Counted from the stretch's first letter, positions 33,982 to 43,112 are shown. The stretch: DNA of 64,000 nucleotides from Bosea sp. Tri-49 (GCF_003952665.1 NZ_CP017946.1:5227001-5291000); one strand, 5' to 3'. Numbers and translations are program-made. Notes: a model not told the origin generated them from the sequence alone.

Positions 33982-34833
33982 TCAGGCCGCGAGCCGCGGC
34001 GGCGAGGGCGGCATCTCGCGCAGGAAGCGGTAGCGGCCATGCTGTTTGATCGCGGCGAGGTCATGCGAGACGAGGCCCTCCGGCCTGATGATCTCGACGC
34101 CGACATGATCGCCATCGAAGTCGAGCACCGCAAAGCCGCAGCGCACGTCGCCGTCGAGCCCGTGACTGCCGGAGAAGGCGAGCGAGGGTACCCAGAGATG
34201 GCGCAGACCGTCGATGCTGCGATCGCGATGCGCGTGCAAATGGCCGCTGACGATCAGCCGGATATCTGCCTTGCAGAGACGCTGTATCAGCTCGCCGCGC
34301 GGAGCCGGGCAGAGCGAAGCGGGGCTGGGCAGCGCCTCGTCCGGGCTCTCGACGAAGAGCGGCTTGTGCAGGACGAGCGCGACGCGGTCGCCCTTGCTTC
34401 CCGTGAGCATCGCATCGAGCCAATCGTTCTGCTCGGCTTCGCGGGCAAGCCTGGAGCCGAAAAGCTGTGCGTTGACGCCGAGCAGGGTCCAGCCATCGAG
34501 CTGGAAACGCCAGCGATCGGCGCCGATGGCGTTGTCCCAGCGGGCGAGGCGAGCCTCGTCGACGATCTGGTTCGGATCCTGACCCGGCGGCTCGTCCCCG
34601 ATGTCGTGATTGCCGGGCAGTGGCAGCACGGTGCCGGGCAGCGCGGCCAGCGCCCTGGCAGCGAATTCCATTTCGGCGTCGCTATCGGGCCCGTCGATGC
34701 AAAGGTCGCCGTTGACGATGGTGCAGGCAGCCTCGATCCGGCTCGCGGCATCGCAGGCGAGCTGCCAGTTCGGCCAGAAGAAGCCGTGCGTCGGGGAGAG
34801 ATGCGGATCGGAGAGGACGATGACGCGGGTCAT
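33982..34833 (-). CDS. Calcineurin-like metallophosphoesterase
   Basis: 283 residues from ATG 34833. The five phosphoesterase motifs are visible: VLSDPHLSPTH, TIVNGDLCIDGP, LPLPGNHDIGDE, LVLHKPLFVES and VSGHLHAHRDR. This gives a two-metal hydrolase of phosphomono- or diesters, with CpdA-like length. No signal peptide, so cytoplasmic. Its start overlaps the stop of the SBP_bac_5 gene by 4 bp (ATGA), so the two are made together; that suggests the imported compound contains or leads to a phosphoester (inference). Confidence 0.88.
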   Translation of the reverse strand: MTRVIVLSDPHLSPTHGFFWPNWQLACDAASRIEAACTIVNGDLCIDGPDSDAEMEFAARALAALPGTVLPLPGNHDIGDEPPGQDPNQIVDEARLARWDNAIGADRWRFQLDGWTLLGVNAQLFGSRLAREAEQNDWLDAMLTGSKGDRVALVLHKPLFVESPDEALPSPASLCPAPRGELIQRLCKADIRLIVSGHLHAHRDRSIDGLRHLWVPSLAFSGSHGLDGDVRCGFAVLDFDGDHVGVEIIRPEGLVSHDLAAIKQHGRYRFLREMPPSPPRLAA

Positions 34834-36380
34834 GCGAAGCTCAGGTTGAAGGGGCGGAAATCCATGTAGTAGAGCGGGTAGTGGTTCCACCTGATATCGC
34901 GGCGTTTCGCGAAGTATTCCCGGACCTGATAGAGCGTCAGCGCTGGCGCCTCCGCCTCGTATTCGTCCATCAGCGCCAGCCAAAGCCGCTTGCGCTCGGC
35001 CGGATCGGTCGCGAGCTTGAGCTCGTCGCTGATCGCGTTGAATTTCACCGGCTGCCAGAAGCCGCTCTTCTGGGTCGAATAGTCCTTCGACAAATTGACC
35101 ATCAGCCCGCCGCCGAGCGGATCGGGAAAGCGGAACGAGACCGAGATCGGCCGGACATCGGCGCCCGGGCGAATGACCTGGGCGACGTTCTCCACGGTTT
35201 CGAGACGGCTCCTGACGCCGACCGCCTCCCACATCTGCTGGACCACCTGCACGGCGAGGTCCATCTGCAGGTAGTAGCCCGGCGCGATCCGGATCACGAC
35301 CTCCTCGCCCTTGTAGCCGCCTTCGTTCAGGAGCTTGCGAGAGAGATCCGGGTCGTAGACGTGGCCGCGTCGGCCGGCGTCGTAATAGTCGCCGAAGGCC
35401 GGCGTCTGCAGTGCCGCCATGCGCTGGAAGTTCGGCCCCCAGAGCGATCTGCCGAGTGTCTCCATGTCGACGGCATGGTTGAGCCCGCGCCGGACGCGCG
35501 CATCCTTCACCACCGGGTTGCGGGTGTCGTAATAGAGGATATGGGCGAGATCGAGCACGACCTCGATGCCCTCGAGCGTCGGGCTGCCTCGGAAGGTTTC
35601 GGCTTGTTCGGGAAGCAGGTTGGTGACGAGGTCGAAATCGCCCGCATGCAGGCCGGCGAGGCGGGTCGAGGCTTCGGGCACGGCGATGAGGATGATCTGG
35701 CGCGCGGCGGGGCGGCCCATCCAGTAATCGTCATGGCTTTCGAGCACGAGGCGCTGGTTGCGCTGGAACGAGGCGATGCGATAGGGGCCGCTGCCGACCG
35801 GCTTCTGGCGCATGCCGGCGAGGCCCTGCTCCTTGTAGAACTTCGCCGAATGGATCCAGCCGCCATAGGCGGCCAGACGCTGCGGCATCGCCACGTCGGG
35901 AGTCGCGGTCCTGAACACGACCGTATCGCGCCCTTCTGCCTCCACCGCAGTGAGGTGGCCAAAATTGACGCGGCCCTCATGGTGCTGGACCTCCTTGCCG
36001 TACATGCGCTCGGGCGAAAAGGTCGAAAGGACGTCCTCGGCCGAGAGCACGCTGCCGTCATGCATGCGCACGCCGTCACGTAGCTTCGCCTCCCAGGTCA
36101 GCGGGTCGCGCTGCCGTAGCGAGGTCGCAAGATGCGGCAGCAGGTGCTGGCCGCCTTCCGCGGCCTCGCGGTTGAAATCACGACGCCAGAGCGTGTCGAA
36201 GACATTGTAGGTGGACCGCAGCCCGACATTCGAGATCGCCTCGAACGGCTCCAGCGTCGGCGGCAACGCCTGAACGGCGACGCGCAGCACCGGGCGCGTA
36301 TCGGCCTGCGCCCGCGCCAATCCGGGCAGGAAGGCGGGCGCGGCGAGGCCGGCTGCGAGAAGGTTGCGGCGGGTGACCAT
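34830..36380 (-). CDS. ABC transporter substrate-binding protein, family 5 (peptide/opine/nickel type)
   Basis: 516 residues. A Tat signal, TRRNLLAAGLAAPAFLPG, is cleaved near ARAQADTR. SBP_bac_5 marks: LRVAVQALPPTLEPFEAISN, TWEAKLRDGVRMHDGSVLSA, GSGPYRIASFQRNQRLVLES and VRRGLNHAVDMETLG. Cognate permease and ATPase genes are not adjacent, so it is an orphan that must use a transporter encoded elsewhere. It is divergent from the transglutaminase-like gene and coupled to the phosphoesterase. Confidence 0.9.
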   Translation of the reverse strand: MVTRRNLLAAGLAAPAFLPGLARAQADTRPVLRVAVQALPPTLEPFEAISNVGLRSTYNVFDTLWRRDFNREAAEGGQHLLPHLATSLRQRDPLTWEAKLRDGVRMHDGSVLSAEDVLSTFSPERMYGKEVQHHEGRVNFGHLTAVEAEGRDTVVFRTATPDVAMPQRLAAYGGWIHSAKFYKEQGLAGMRQKPVGSGPYRIASFQRNQRLVLESHDDYWMGRPAARQIILIAVPEASTRLAGLHAGDFDLVTNLLPEQAETFRGSPTLEGIEVVLDLAHILYYDTRNPVVKDARVRRGLNHAVDMETLGRSLWGPNFQRMAALQTPAFGDYYDAGRRGHVYDPDLSRKLLNEGGYKGEEVVIRIAPGYYLQMDLAVQVVQQMWEAVGVRSRLETVENVAQVIRPGADVRPISVSFRFPDPLGGGLMVNLSKDYSTQKSGFWQPVKFNAISDELKLATDPAERKRLWLALMDEYEAEAPALTLYQVREYFAKRRDIRWNHYPLYYMDFRPFNLSFA

Positions 36381-36516
36381 GGTGGCTCCTTTGGGAGCCG
36401 CGACGCTGGTTGCCCGCGGTTACAGCGATGTGACGATGCTCGCAGATGACCGCTATCGAGCCCTTGCACAAAGCGGGCGAGTTGGCGTTCCGTGCTCGGG
36501 TCGATCCGCCTTTGCG

Positions 36517-37383
36517 ATGGATGACCCGATGAAGCCTGGCACCTCAGATGGTAAGCATACGTGGTGGAGCGATCCGGGCGCGCACAGGCTGCGGCTGAGC
36601 GAACTCCCCGATCGCCCGGTAGCGATCGCGGACAATCTGGAGGAATTCGTCATCCACCATGCGGTGGCGCGCCAGATCGGCTTTGGGGTTCCTGCCGCTG
36701 CCGAAGGAGATCGCAGCCTGCGCCGTGCGTCCCTTCTCCTGGGGGAAGTCGTCCGGCGCGACGCGCGTCCGCTTTCCGTGCATCGCGCCATCGAAGATTA
36801 CGTGTACGTCACCTGCCGCGACTTTGCCCTGCTGGCGGTGAGCGCATTCCGCGAGAGGGGCATTCCAGCGCGGCTGCGAGCGGGCTTCGCGAGCTACTTC
36901 AACCCCGGCTACTGGGAAGATCACTATGTTTGCGAGCACCGCTTCGATGGCGAGTGGGCGGTCCTCGACGCACAGCTCGGGCCGCGAGCCCGGGCTGGCC
37001 TTCGAATCGGGTTCGATATCGCCGACGTTCCGCCCACTGGCTGGCGATCGGCGGCGTCGGCATGGCGCGCGGTTCGCTCTGGCGAACTGGACCCGGGCAT
37101 TGTCGGTTTGTCGTCCGCCGGCATAGCAGGCGAGTGGTGGATCGCGGCCTCCGTCCTTCGCGACGCCGCGGCGCTCGCGGGAAGCGAATGCCTGCCCTGG
37201 GACGATTGGGGGCCGAGCCACTCTTTCCGCAGCACGCGCCGTGTCTTGCCGGAACAAGCGCGCGATATCGATGCGTTGGCCGAGGCACTCGATCCCGCGC
37301 CGCGCAACCGGCAAGAGGCCCATGCCGTGCTCGCTCGCTTCCCCTGGGCGGCGCCTCCGAACGGTGCTTTCGACACCCTATGA
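36517..37383 (+). CDS. Transglutaminase-like cysteine peptidase family protein
   Basis: About 288 residues from ATG 36517; the ribosome site is weak and ATG 36529 is possible. The papain-like triad is visible: Cys in DYVYVTCRDFALLAVSAF, His in YWEDHYVCEHRF and Asp in GEWAVLDAQLGPR. RERGIPARLRAGFASYF between them is typical of transglut_core proteins. No signal peptide is seen, so a cytoplasmic hydrolase or amidase is likely. It diverges from the family 5 binding protein gene with a 136-bp gap. Confidence 0.8.
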   Translation: MDDPMKPGTSDGKHTWWSDPGAHRLRLSELPDRPVAIADNLEEFVIHHAVARQIGFGVPAAAEGDRSLRRASLLLGEVVRRDARPLSVHRAIEDYVYVTCRDFALLAVSAFRERGIPARLRAGFASYFNPGYWEDHYVCEHRFDGEWAVLDAQLGPRARAGLRIGFDIADVPPTGWRSAASAWRAVRSGELDPGIVGLSSAGIAGEWWIAASVLRDAAALAGSECLPWDDWGPSHSFRSTRRVLPEQARDIDALAEALDPAPRNRQEAHAVLARFPWAAPPNGAFDTL

Positions 37384-37447
37384 GGTTGGCGCGGGAACGA
37401 GCCGTCGGCCGTCCAGAGCGCCTTCTCCAAATCGGTCGGATCCGGGT

Positions 37448-39178
37448 CTAGTGAATCTCCGGCTCCGCCACCTTCGCGGTGCCGGCGAGGTAGTCGAAAT
37501 CGCAGCCCTTGTCGGCCTGTTGGATATGGGCGGCCGACATCTTGCCCCAGCCGCGCGGGTAGTCGCGGTTGGGCGGTGACCAGATCGCGAGCCTTGCCGC
37601 GATCTGGTCACCGCTGAGCGCAACCGAAATCGTGCGCGCCTCGACATCGATTGTGATGATGTCGCCGGTTTGCACGGCGGCGAGCGGGCCCTTGATATAG
37701 GCCTCGGGCGCGATGTGGAGCACGCAGGCACCGTAGCTGGTGCCGGACATGCGCGCGTCGGAGAGCCTGAGCATGTCGCGCACGCCCTGCTTCAGCAGCT
37801 TCTTCGGGATCGGCAGCATGCCCCATTCCGGCATGCCGGGACCGCCCACGGGGCCGCAATTCTTCAGCACCATGACGTGGTCGGCGGTGACGTCGAGGTT
37901 CTCGTCGTTCACCGCTTTCATCATCGCATCATAGTCCTCGAAGACGAGGGCAGGGCCTGAATGCTTGAGCAATCGCTCCTCGGCGGCGGACGGCTTGATG
38001 ACGCAGCCGCCTGGGGCAAGGTTGCCCTTGAGCACGGCAAGGCCATTGGCGGTCGAGACCGGACGGTCGAGCGGGCGGATGACGTTGTCGTCGTAGACTT
38101 TGGCGAGCGCGATGGTCTCGGAAAGTGGCTTGCCTGTCACGGTCATGGCGCCGGTGTGAAGCTTGCTCTCGAGCTGCTTCAGCAGGGCCGGCAGGCCGCC
38201 GGCATAGAAGAAATCCTCCATCAGGAACTCGCCGGAGGGCCGCAGGTTGGCGATCACCGGGACCTTGCGCGAGAAGGCGTCGAAGTCGTCGGGCGTCAGC
38301 GGCACCCCGGCGCGGCCGGCCATGGCGACGAGGTGGATGATGGCATTGGTCGAGCCGGCGACCGCCATGTGGACGGTGAGCGCGTTCTCGAAGCTCTCGC
38401 GGGTCAGGATACGGTCCGGCGTCAGGTCCTCCCAGACCATCTCGACGATGCGCTTGCCAGCGGCCGCCGCCATGCGCGGATGCGCGGCGTCGGCGGCGGG
38501 GATGGCGGAGGCGCCGGGCAGGGTCAGACCGAGCACCTCGGCATGGCTCATCATCGTCGCGGCAGTGCCCATCACCATGCAGGTGCCATGCGAGCGGGCG
38601 ATGCCGCTCTCCATGTCGCGCCAGTCGGCGTCGGAGATGTTGCCGGCCTCCTTCTCGGCCCAGTACTTCCAGACATCGGCGCCGGAACCGAGCGTCTTGC
38701 CGGCCCAGTTGCCGCGCAGCATCGGCCCGGCCGGCACGAAGATGAAGGGCAGGCCGGCGCTGCAGGCACCCATGATCAGAGCCGGCGTGGACTTGTCGCA
38801 GCCGCCGAGCAGGACCGCGCCGTCGAGGGGATGGGACCTGATCGATTCCTCCGCCTCCATCGCCAGGAAGTTGCGATAGAGCATCGTCGTCGGCTTCTGG
38901 TACTGCTCGGAGGCCGACATCACGGGGATCTCGACCGGGAAGCCGCCCGCGGCCCAGACCGCGCGCTTCACCGCCTCGGCGCGGTCGCGCAGATGGGTGT
39001 GGCAGGGGTTGATCTCGGACCAGGTATTGAGGATGCCGATCACCGGCTTGCCCATGAACTCGTCATGGTTGAGGCCCATCTGCAGCGCCCGCGAGCGATG
39101 CCCGAAGGAGCGCAGGTCGCTGGCGCCGAACCAGCGCTTTGAGCGCAGCGAGTCGGGCGTCTTGCGGGGATGGGGCAT
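37448..39178 (-). CDS. IlvD/Edd family dehydratase (sugar-acid, L-arabonate type)
   Basis: 576 residues. Fe-S ligand motifs: NPCHTHLRDRAEAVKRA, LLGGCDKSTPALIMGACSAG and GIARSHGTCMVMGTAATM. The C-terminal domain has LKNCGPVGGPGMPEWGMLPI and SDARMSGTSYGACVLHIAPE. The start SKRWFGASDLRSFGHRSRAL is the form seen in L-arabonate/pentonate dehydratases rather than in IlvD. It removes water from an aldonic acid to a 2-keto-3-deoxy acid. A DapA-type lyase gene lies upstream in the same direction across a palindromic repeat, completing a non-phosphorylating sugar-acid route. Confidence 0.9.
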   Translation of the reverse strand: MPHPRKTPDSLRSKRWFGASDLRSFGHRSRALQMGLNHDEFMGKPVIGILNTWSEINPCHTHLRDRAEAVKRAVWAAGGFPVEIPVMSASEQYQKPTTMLYRNFLAMEAEESIRSHPLDGAVLLGGCDKSTPALIMGACSAGLPFIFVPAGPMLRGNWAGKTLGSGADVWKYWAEKEAGNISDADWRDMESGIARSHGTCMVMGTAATMMSHAEVLGLTLPGASAIPAADAAHPRMAAAAGKRIVEMVWEDLTPDRILTRESFENALTVHMAVAGSTNAIIHLVAMAGRAGVPLTPDDFDAFSRKVPVIANLRPSGEFLMEDFFYAGGLPALLKQLESKLHTGAMTVTGKPLSETIALAKVYDDNVIRPLDRPVSTANGLAVLKGNLAPGGCVIKPSAAEERLLKHSGPALVFEDYDAMMKAVNDENLDVTADHVMVLKNCGPVGGPGMPEWGMLPIPKKLLKQGVRDMLRLSDARMSGTSYGACVLHIAPEAYIKGPLAAVQTGDIITIDVEARTISVALSGDQIAARLAIWSPPNRDYPRGWGKMSAAHIQQADKGCDFDYLAGTAKVAEPEIH

Positions 39179-39230
39179 GGGTCGTTTCCTCGAATTCTTG
39201 GTGTTCTAACTTGGTAAGCAGGCCGGGGAA

Positions 39231-39322
39231 CGTCATGGTCGGGCTTGACCCGACCATCTCGGAAACCAGCTAGCTGGTCATGAGATTCTCGGGTCTACGC
39301 TGCGCTTCGCCCGAGAATGACG
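39231..39322. repeat. CGTCAT-bounded palindromic intergenic repeat (copy 3)
   Basis: Starts CGTCATGGTCGGG, ends CCCGAGAATGACG. The hairpin ATGGTCGGG/CCCGACCAT occupies 39235-39257, and ATTCTCGGG/CCCGAGAAT occupies the right half. The right half is nearly identical to the right half of the copy at 5775-5882. It lies between the two dehydratase-pathway genes. Confidence 0.8.
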
Positions 39323-39327
39323 TGAGC

Positions 39328-40242
39328 CTACTCCGCTGCCGCTCGCTGGCTTCCCCAGCCTCCAACGATCTTGCGCAGTTCGGCGCGCTCGCTCTCGTTG
39401 AGTTCCGGCAGGCCGGGCAGGCGGACCGGTCCGACATTCGTGCCGAGCAGGCCGAGGGCCTCCTTGACCACGGTGACGTTGGCGCCGTTGCCGTATTTGG
39501 TCCGCAGCGTCTCGAAGCCGGCGATCTCGTCGACCAGGCGGCGGGCGAGGTCGTAGTCGTTGCCCTCCAATGCCCGCCAGATCGCCAGCGAGCGCTCCGG
39601 CGCGACATTGACCAGGCCGGAGGTGAAGCCGCGGGCGCCGAGCGCGTGGAAGGGGGCGGCCCAGCCCTCGGCGAGGCCGCAGATCCAGTTGGCGCTCGAG
39701 CCTTGCGTAGCGCGGACGCATTCGGCGAGCAGCATGACGTTCGGCGAGGCGAACTTGACGCCGGCGACATTGGCATGCGTCGCGACGCGGGCGAGATCCT
39801 TCACGCCGATCGCATCCGAGCGGATATAGGCGACGAGCGGGATCGACAGTGCCTCGGCAATGGCGAGGATGTAGTCGGCCTGGGACTGCGGGGCGGCGAA
39901 GGGGTCGAGCGGGTGATGCACCATCACCGCATCGCAGCCGGCCTTGGCCGCGAGCTTGCCGGTCGAGATCGCCTCCCGCAAAGACCTTCCGATGCCGGCA
40001 GTGACCAGCGCCTTGCCGGCGGCGGCCTCGGCCGCGACGGCGTGGCTGCGCACCACCTCATCGGTCGTCATCGGGTAGAATTCGCCGGTATTGCCGGCCG
40101 AGACGATGTTGTGGATGCCGGCCCCGGCGATGCGCGCGACGATCTTGCCGGTCAGCGCCCAGTCGGCATCGCCATCGCCCTTCCAGGCAGTGACGTGCAC
40201 GCCGGAAATGCCGCGCAGCGCGGCACGAACCTTGTCACTCAT
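39328..40242 (-). CDS. DapA/NanA family lyase-dehydratase (2-keto-3-deoxy-sugar acid)
   Basis: 304 residues, TIM-barrel class I aldolase fold. SAGNTGEFYPMTTDE holds the carboxylate-binding GNTGE (about 50-54), Tyr139 is in VAYIRSD and the Schiff-base Lys163 is in GVKFASPN. In sugar-acid clusters such proteins dehydrate 2-keto-3-deoxy-L-arabonate to 2-oxoglutarate semialdehyde, or cleave the keto-deoxy acid. Its start overlaps the stop of the GntR regulator by 8 bp. The longer open frame upstream is inside that gene. Confidence 0.88.
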   Translation of the reverse strand: MSDKVRAALRGISGVHVTAWKGDGDADWALTGKIVARIAGAGIHNIVSAGNTGEFYPMTTDEVVRSHAVAAEAAAGKALVTAGIGRSLREAISTGKLAAKAGCDAVMVHHPLDPFAAPQSQADYILAIAEALSIPLVAYIRSDAIGVKDLARVATHANVAGVKFASPNVMLLAECVRATQGSSANWICGLAEGWAAPFHALGARGFTSGLVNVAPERSLAIWRALEGNDYDLARRLVDEIAGFETLRTKYGNGANVTVVKEALGLLGTNVGPVRLPGLPELNESERAELRKIVGGWGSQRAAAE

Positions 40243-40939
40243 CGTAGTCCAATCCTTCCGCATCGGCGCCGAAGACCTGGCGCACATGGCTCTTGGCGGA
40301 GCGCACGATATGGCTGCGCATGCGCTGCTCGGCCCGGGCCGGCTCGCGCGTACGCAGCGCCTCGAAGATGCCGCGATGCTCCTCGAAGCCCCTGGCGCGC
40401 TCGGAGGGCTCGCCCAGCAGGGCGATGCGCTGGGCATGGTCGTACATGCGCTGGCCATCGAGCCGGCGCTCGAGATAGCTGCAGCCCGAGATACGGTGGA
40501 TCATGCCGTGATAGGCCTCGTTGAGATTGACGAGGTCTTCGAGGTCGCCATGCGCGGTCGCGTGCGCCATCTCGTCGATCAGGCGGCTCATCTCGACGAT
40601 CTCGCCATCGGCGATCCGGTTGGCGGCGATATGCGTCATGACGCTTTCGAGCGCGGCGCGGCCGAGCGCCATCTCCAGCGCCTGGCGGGCGGAGAACTCG
40701 ACGAAGACGCCGCGGCGCGCCTCGGTCCGGACGAGCCCCTCGCTCTCCAGCATGCGGATCGCGTCCTTCACCGGCGTGGTGGAAACGCCGAGCATATCGG
40801 CGAGGCTGCGCTCGTTAAGCCGCTCGCCATTGCGGAAGCGGCCGGCGACGATCGCCCGGCGCAGGCGCTCGTGCACATGCTCGCGCAGGGAGCGCAGCAA
40901 ATGCGGCGAGACAGGTTCGATCGCGAGCGCTTCTGGCAT
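40235..40939 (-). CDS. GntR family transcriptional regulator (FCD subfamily)
   Basis: 234 residues from ATG 40939, with AGAGGAAC upstream. The winged helix is in LRRAIVAGRFRNGERLNERS followed by LADMLGVSTTPVKDAIRMLE. The FCD domain has ALGRAALESVMTHIAAN and the His-rich NLNEAYHGMIHRISGC and FEEHRGIFEALRTREP. It is the first gene of the gntR-lyase-dehydratase run and is divergent from the TctC-type binding protein. A compound palindrome in the shared promoter is its likely operator. Confidence 0.9.
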   Translation of the reverse strand: MPEALAIEPVSPHLLRSLREHVHERLRRAIVAGRFRNGERLNERSLADMLGVSTTPVKDAIRMLESEGLVRTEARRGVFVEFSARQALEMALGRAALESVMTHIAANRIADGEIVEMSRLIDEMAHATAHGDLEDLVNLNEAYHGMIHRISGCSYLERRLDGQRMYDHAQRIALLGEPSERARGFEEHRGIFEALRTREPARAEQRMRSHIVRSAKSHVRQVFGADAEGLDYDE

Positions 40940-41035
40940 CCGGGTTCCTCTGGCGCGGCGCTGCCCGCGATTCTGCACGCGGCCCGCCTGTCGCCATTGC
41001 CTCACCAGACACCATAAAGCGCAAGTGACATCAAG

Positions 41036-41060
41036 TCTGAAATTTCAGATTTCAAATCTG
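41036..41060. promoter_or_regulatory. Compound palindrome, candidate GntR operator
   Basis: Two overlapping perfect palindromes: TCTGAAATTTCAGA (41036-41049) and CAGATTTCAAATCTG (41046-41060, odd centre). They form an unusually AT-rich island between the divergent GntR gene and the TctC-type binding protein gene, 97 bp from the regulator start and 85 bp from the binding protein start. Two overlapping sites would let two dimers bind next to each other. Confidence 0.55.
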
Positions 41061-41144
41061 GAATTGCGTGCTATGGAGAGGGCAAGACGGCCGCAAGACG
41101 CCGGAACGGCATGGGCCGGACGGACAATGACGAGGGAGGATTGG

Positions 41145-42131
41145 ATGACATTGATCACACGCCGCGGCCTGCTCGCCGGAGCCGGCGCCATGCTGGCCGC
41201 GCCAGGACTTACTCCTGCCCTGGCGCAGAGCGGCTATCCCGGCAGCAGGGTCGTCACCATCGTCGTGCCCTTCGCCGCCGGTGGAACGACCGACCTGCTC
41301 GGCCGCATCCTGGCCGACCGGTTGGGCGCGCGCCTTGGCGGCAAGTTCATCGTCGAGAATCGCGTCGGAGCCGGCGGCAATACCGGTGCTGCGGCGGTCG
41401 CGAAGGCCGATCCGGATGGCTACATGCTGACCATGGGCACGGTCTCCAGCCACGCGATCAATCCCGGCGTCTACACGAAGATGCCTTATGACCATATCAA
41501 GGATTTCGCGCCGATCTCGCAGGTGGCGAGCGTGCCGAACCTGCTGATGGTCAATCTCGACCTGCCGGCCAAGACCGTGCCGGAGCTGATCGAGCTGCTG
41601 AAGAAGAATCCGGGCAAATATTCCTTCGGCTCGTCGGGCGCCGGCACCTCGACCCATATGGCGGCCGAATTGTTCAAGGTCTCGACCGGCACCGACATGG
41701 TCCACGTGCCCTACCGGTCGAGTGCACAGGTGACGCAAGACCTGCTCTCCGGCCAGATCCAGCTCACCTTCGACAACATCACCATCGCCTGGCCGCATGT
41801 CGAAGCCGGGAAAATCCGGGCGCTCGCCACCGCGACGCCGAAGCGGCTCGTGGTCGCGCCCGACCTGCCAGCGCTGTCGGAGTTCATTCCGGGCTATGAC
41901 GCCAGTTCCTGGCACGGCTTCTTCGCGCCCTCGAAAGTACCGCCGGAGATCGTCGCCAAATTGTCGAGCGAGACGCAGGCGATCATGCGCGAGCCGGCGG
42001 TGATCGAGCAGCTCAAGAAGCTCGGCGTCGATCCGGTTGGTTCGAGCCAGGCCGAGTTCACCGCCCATATCGCCAGCGAGACCAAACGCTGGGCCGAAGT
42101 AGCGCAGAAGGCGAATGTGAAGATCGAGTGA
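41145..42131 (+). CDS. Tripartite tricarboxylate transporter substrate-binding protein (TctC/Bug family)
   Basis: 328 residues from ATG 41145, with GGGAGGA upstream. Tat-type signal ITRRGLLAGAGAMLAAPG, with cleavage near ALAQSGYP. Bug marks: VVTIVVPFAAGGTTDLLGRI, VENRVGAGGNTGAAAVAKA, HVPYRSSAQVTQDLLSGQIQ and YDASSWHGFFAPSKVPPE. It binds a carboxylate in the periplasm. No TctA/TctB genes lie next to it, which is common for Bug proteins. Divergent from the GntR regulator, so the ligand is probably the sugar acid handled by this cluster. Confidence 0.92.
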   Translation: MTLITRRGLLAGAGAMLAAPGLTPALAQSGYPGSRVVTIVVPFAAGGTTDLLGRILADRLGARLGGKFIVENRVGAGGNTGAAAVAKADPDGYMLTMGTVSSHAINPGVYTKMPYDHIKDFAPISQVASVPNLLMVNLDLPAKTVPELIELLKKNPGKYSFGSSGAGTSTHMAAELFKVSTGTDMVHVPYRSSAQVTQDLLSGQIQLTFDNITIAWPHVEAGKIRALATATPKRLVVAPDLPALSEFIPGYDASSWHGFFAPSKVPPEIVAKLSSETQAIMREPAVIEQLKKLGVDPVGSSQAEFTAHIASETKRWAEVAQKANVKIE

Positions 42132-42156
42132 GGGCGATCTACTCCGCTTCCTCTGC

Positions 42157-42244
42157 CGTCATTGTGAGGAGCGGAGCGACGAAGCAATCCAGGAGACTTG
42201 GAGCGCTGCCGCCTCTGGATTGCTTCGCTACGCTCGCAATGACG
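42157..42244. repeat. CGTCATTG-bounded palindromic intergenic repeat (second type)
   Basis: The left end reads CGTCATTGTGAGGAGCGG, and the right end is the inverse complement type, CGCTCGCAATGACG. Internal arms GAAGCAATCCAG and CTGGATTGCTTC also match. The unit is the CGTCATTGCGAGC-type element common in Hyphomicrobiales genomes. It lies between the binding protein gene and the RraA-like gene. Confidence 0.8.
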
Positions 42245-42273
42245 ACTCCCGCTCTCTCAACGAGTACTGGCTC

Positions 42274-42993
42274 ATGACATTGACTATCCTGACTCCCGAG
42301 AATCGCGAGAAGCTGAAGCGTGTCTCGACCGCGACCTTGACCACGGCGCTGTTCAAGCGCGGCCTGCGCAACCAGTTCATCCAGGATGTGCGGCCGCTGT
42401 CGCCGAACGCCCCCCACATGGTCGGGGAGGCCTTCACGCTGCGCTACATCCCAGCGCGCGAGGATCTCGACCATCTCGGCGTGTTCGAGGGTACGCAGCA
42501 TCCGCAACGCGTCGCAGTCGAGACCTGCCCGCCCGGCCATGTCATGGTGATCGACAGCCGCAAGGATGCGCGCGCGGCTTCGGCTGGCGGCATCCTGGTG
42601 ACGCGATTGATGCAGCGGGGCGCTGCCGGCATCGTCAGCGATGGCGGCTTCCGCGACAGCCCCGAGATCGCTGCGCTCGGCTTTCCGGCCTATCACAACC
42701 GCCCGAGCGCGCCGACCAACCTGATCCGGCACCACGCGCTCGACATCAACGCGCCGATCGGCTGCGGCGACGTCCCGGTCTATCCCGGCGACATCGTCGT
42801 CGGCGATGGCGAGGGCGTCTGCGTGATTCCAGCCGACATCGCCAACGAGGTCGCCGCCGAGGCCTATGAGCAGACCGCCTATGAGGATTTCGTCGAGGCC
42901 AAGGTCAGGGAAGGGCGCGGCATCTTCGGCCTCTACCCAGCCAACGCCGAGACCAAGGCCGAGTTCGCGAAGTGGCGGCCCGACTGGAAGTGA
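42274..42993 (+). CDS. RraA-like protein / putative class II HMG-type aldolase
   Basis: 239 residues from ATG 42274. Fold marks: STATLTTALFKRGLRNQFI, GEAFTLRYIPARED, VMVIDSRKDARAASAGGIL, GAAGIVSDGGFRDSPEIAAL (R/D pair used for metal and pyruvate binding in HMG/CHA aldolases) and IVVGDGEGVCVIPADIA. Members are either RNase E regulators or pyruvate aldolases. In a sugar-acid cluster the aldolase or a related lyase role is more likely. It lies after the binding protein and before the lactonase, all on the plus strand. Confidence 0.82.
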   Translation: MTLTILTPENREKLKRVSTATLTTALFKRGLRNQFIQDVRPLSPNAPHMVGEAFTLRYIPAREDLDHLGVFEGTQHPQRVAVETCPPGHVMVIDSRKDARAASAGGILVTRLMQRGAAGIVSDGGFRDSPEIAALGFPAYHNRPSAPTNLIRHHALDINAPIGCGDVPVYPGDIVVGDGEGVCVIPADIANEVAAEAYEQTAYEDFVEAKVREGRGIFGLYPANAETKAEFAKWRPDWK

Positions 42994-43050
42994 GTCCCGC
43001 ATTCACCCGCCGCTGATGCGGCGGCGAGCCTTGTGAAAGCCCGCGCCTAG

Positions 43051-43077
43051 CCGGCGCCGCCAGTCGGCGGCGTCCGG
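43051..43077 (+). terminator. Terminator-like hairpin after the RraA-like gene
   Basis: GCCGCC (43056-43061), AGTC loop, GGCGGC (43066-43071), flanked by CCGG on both sides. A second hairpin, CGCCGC-TGAT-GCGGCG, is at 43008-43023. No T-run follows, so this may only be a pause or stabilising structure. Confidence 0.4.
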
Positions 43078-43112
43078 AATCCGTCAACGACAACAAAAGC
43101 ATGGGGGAAACA

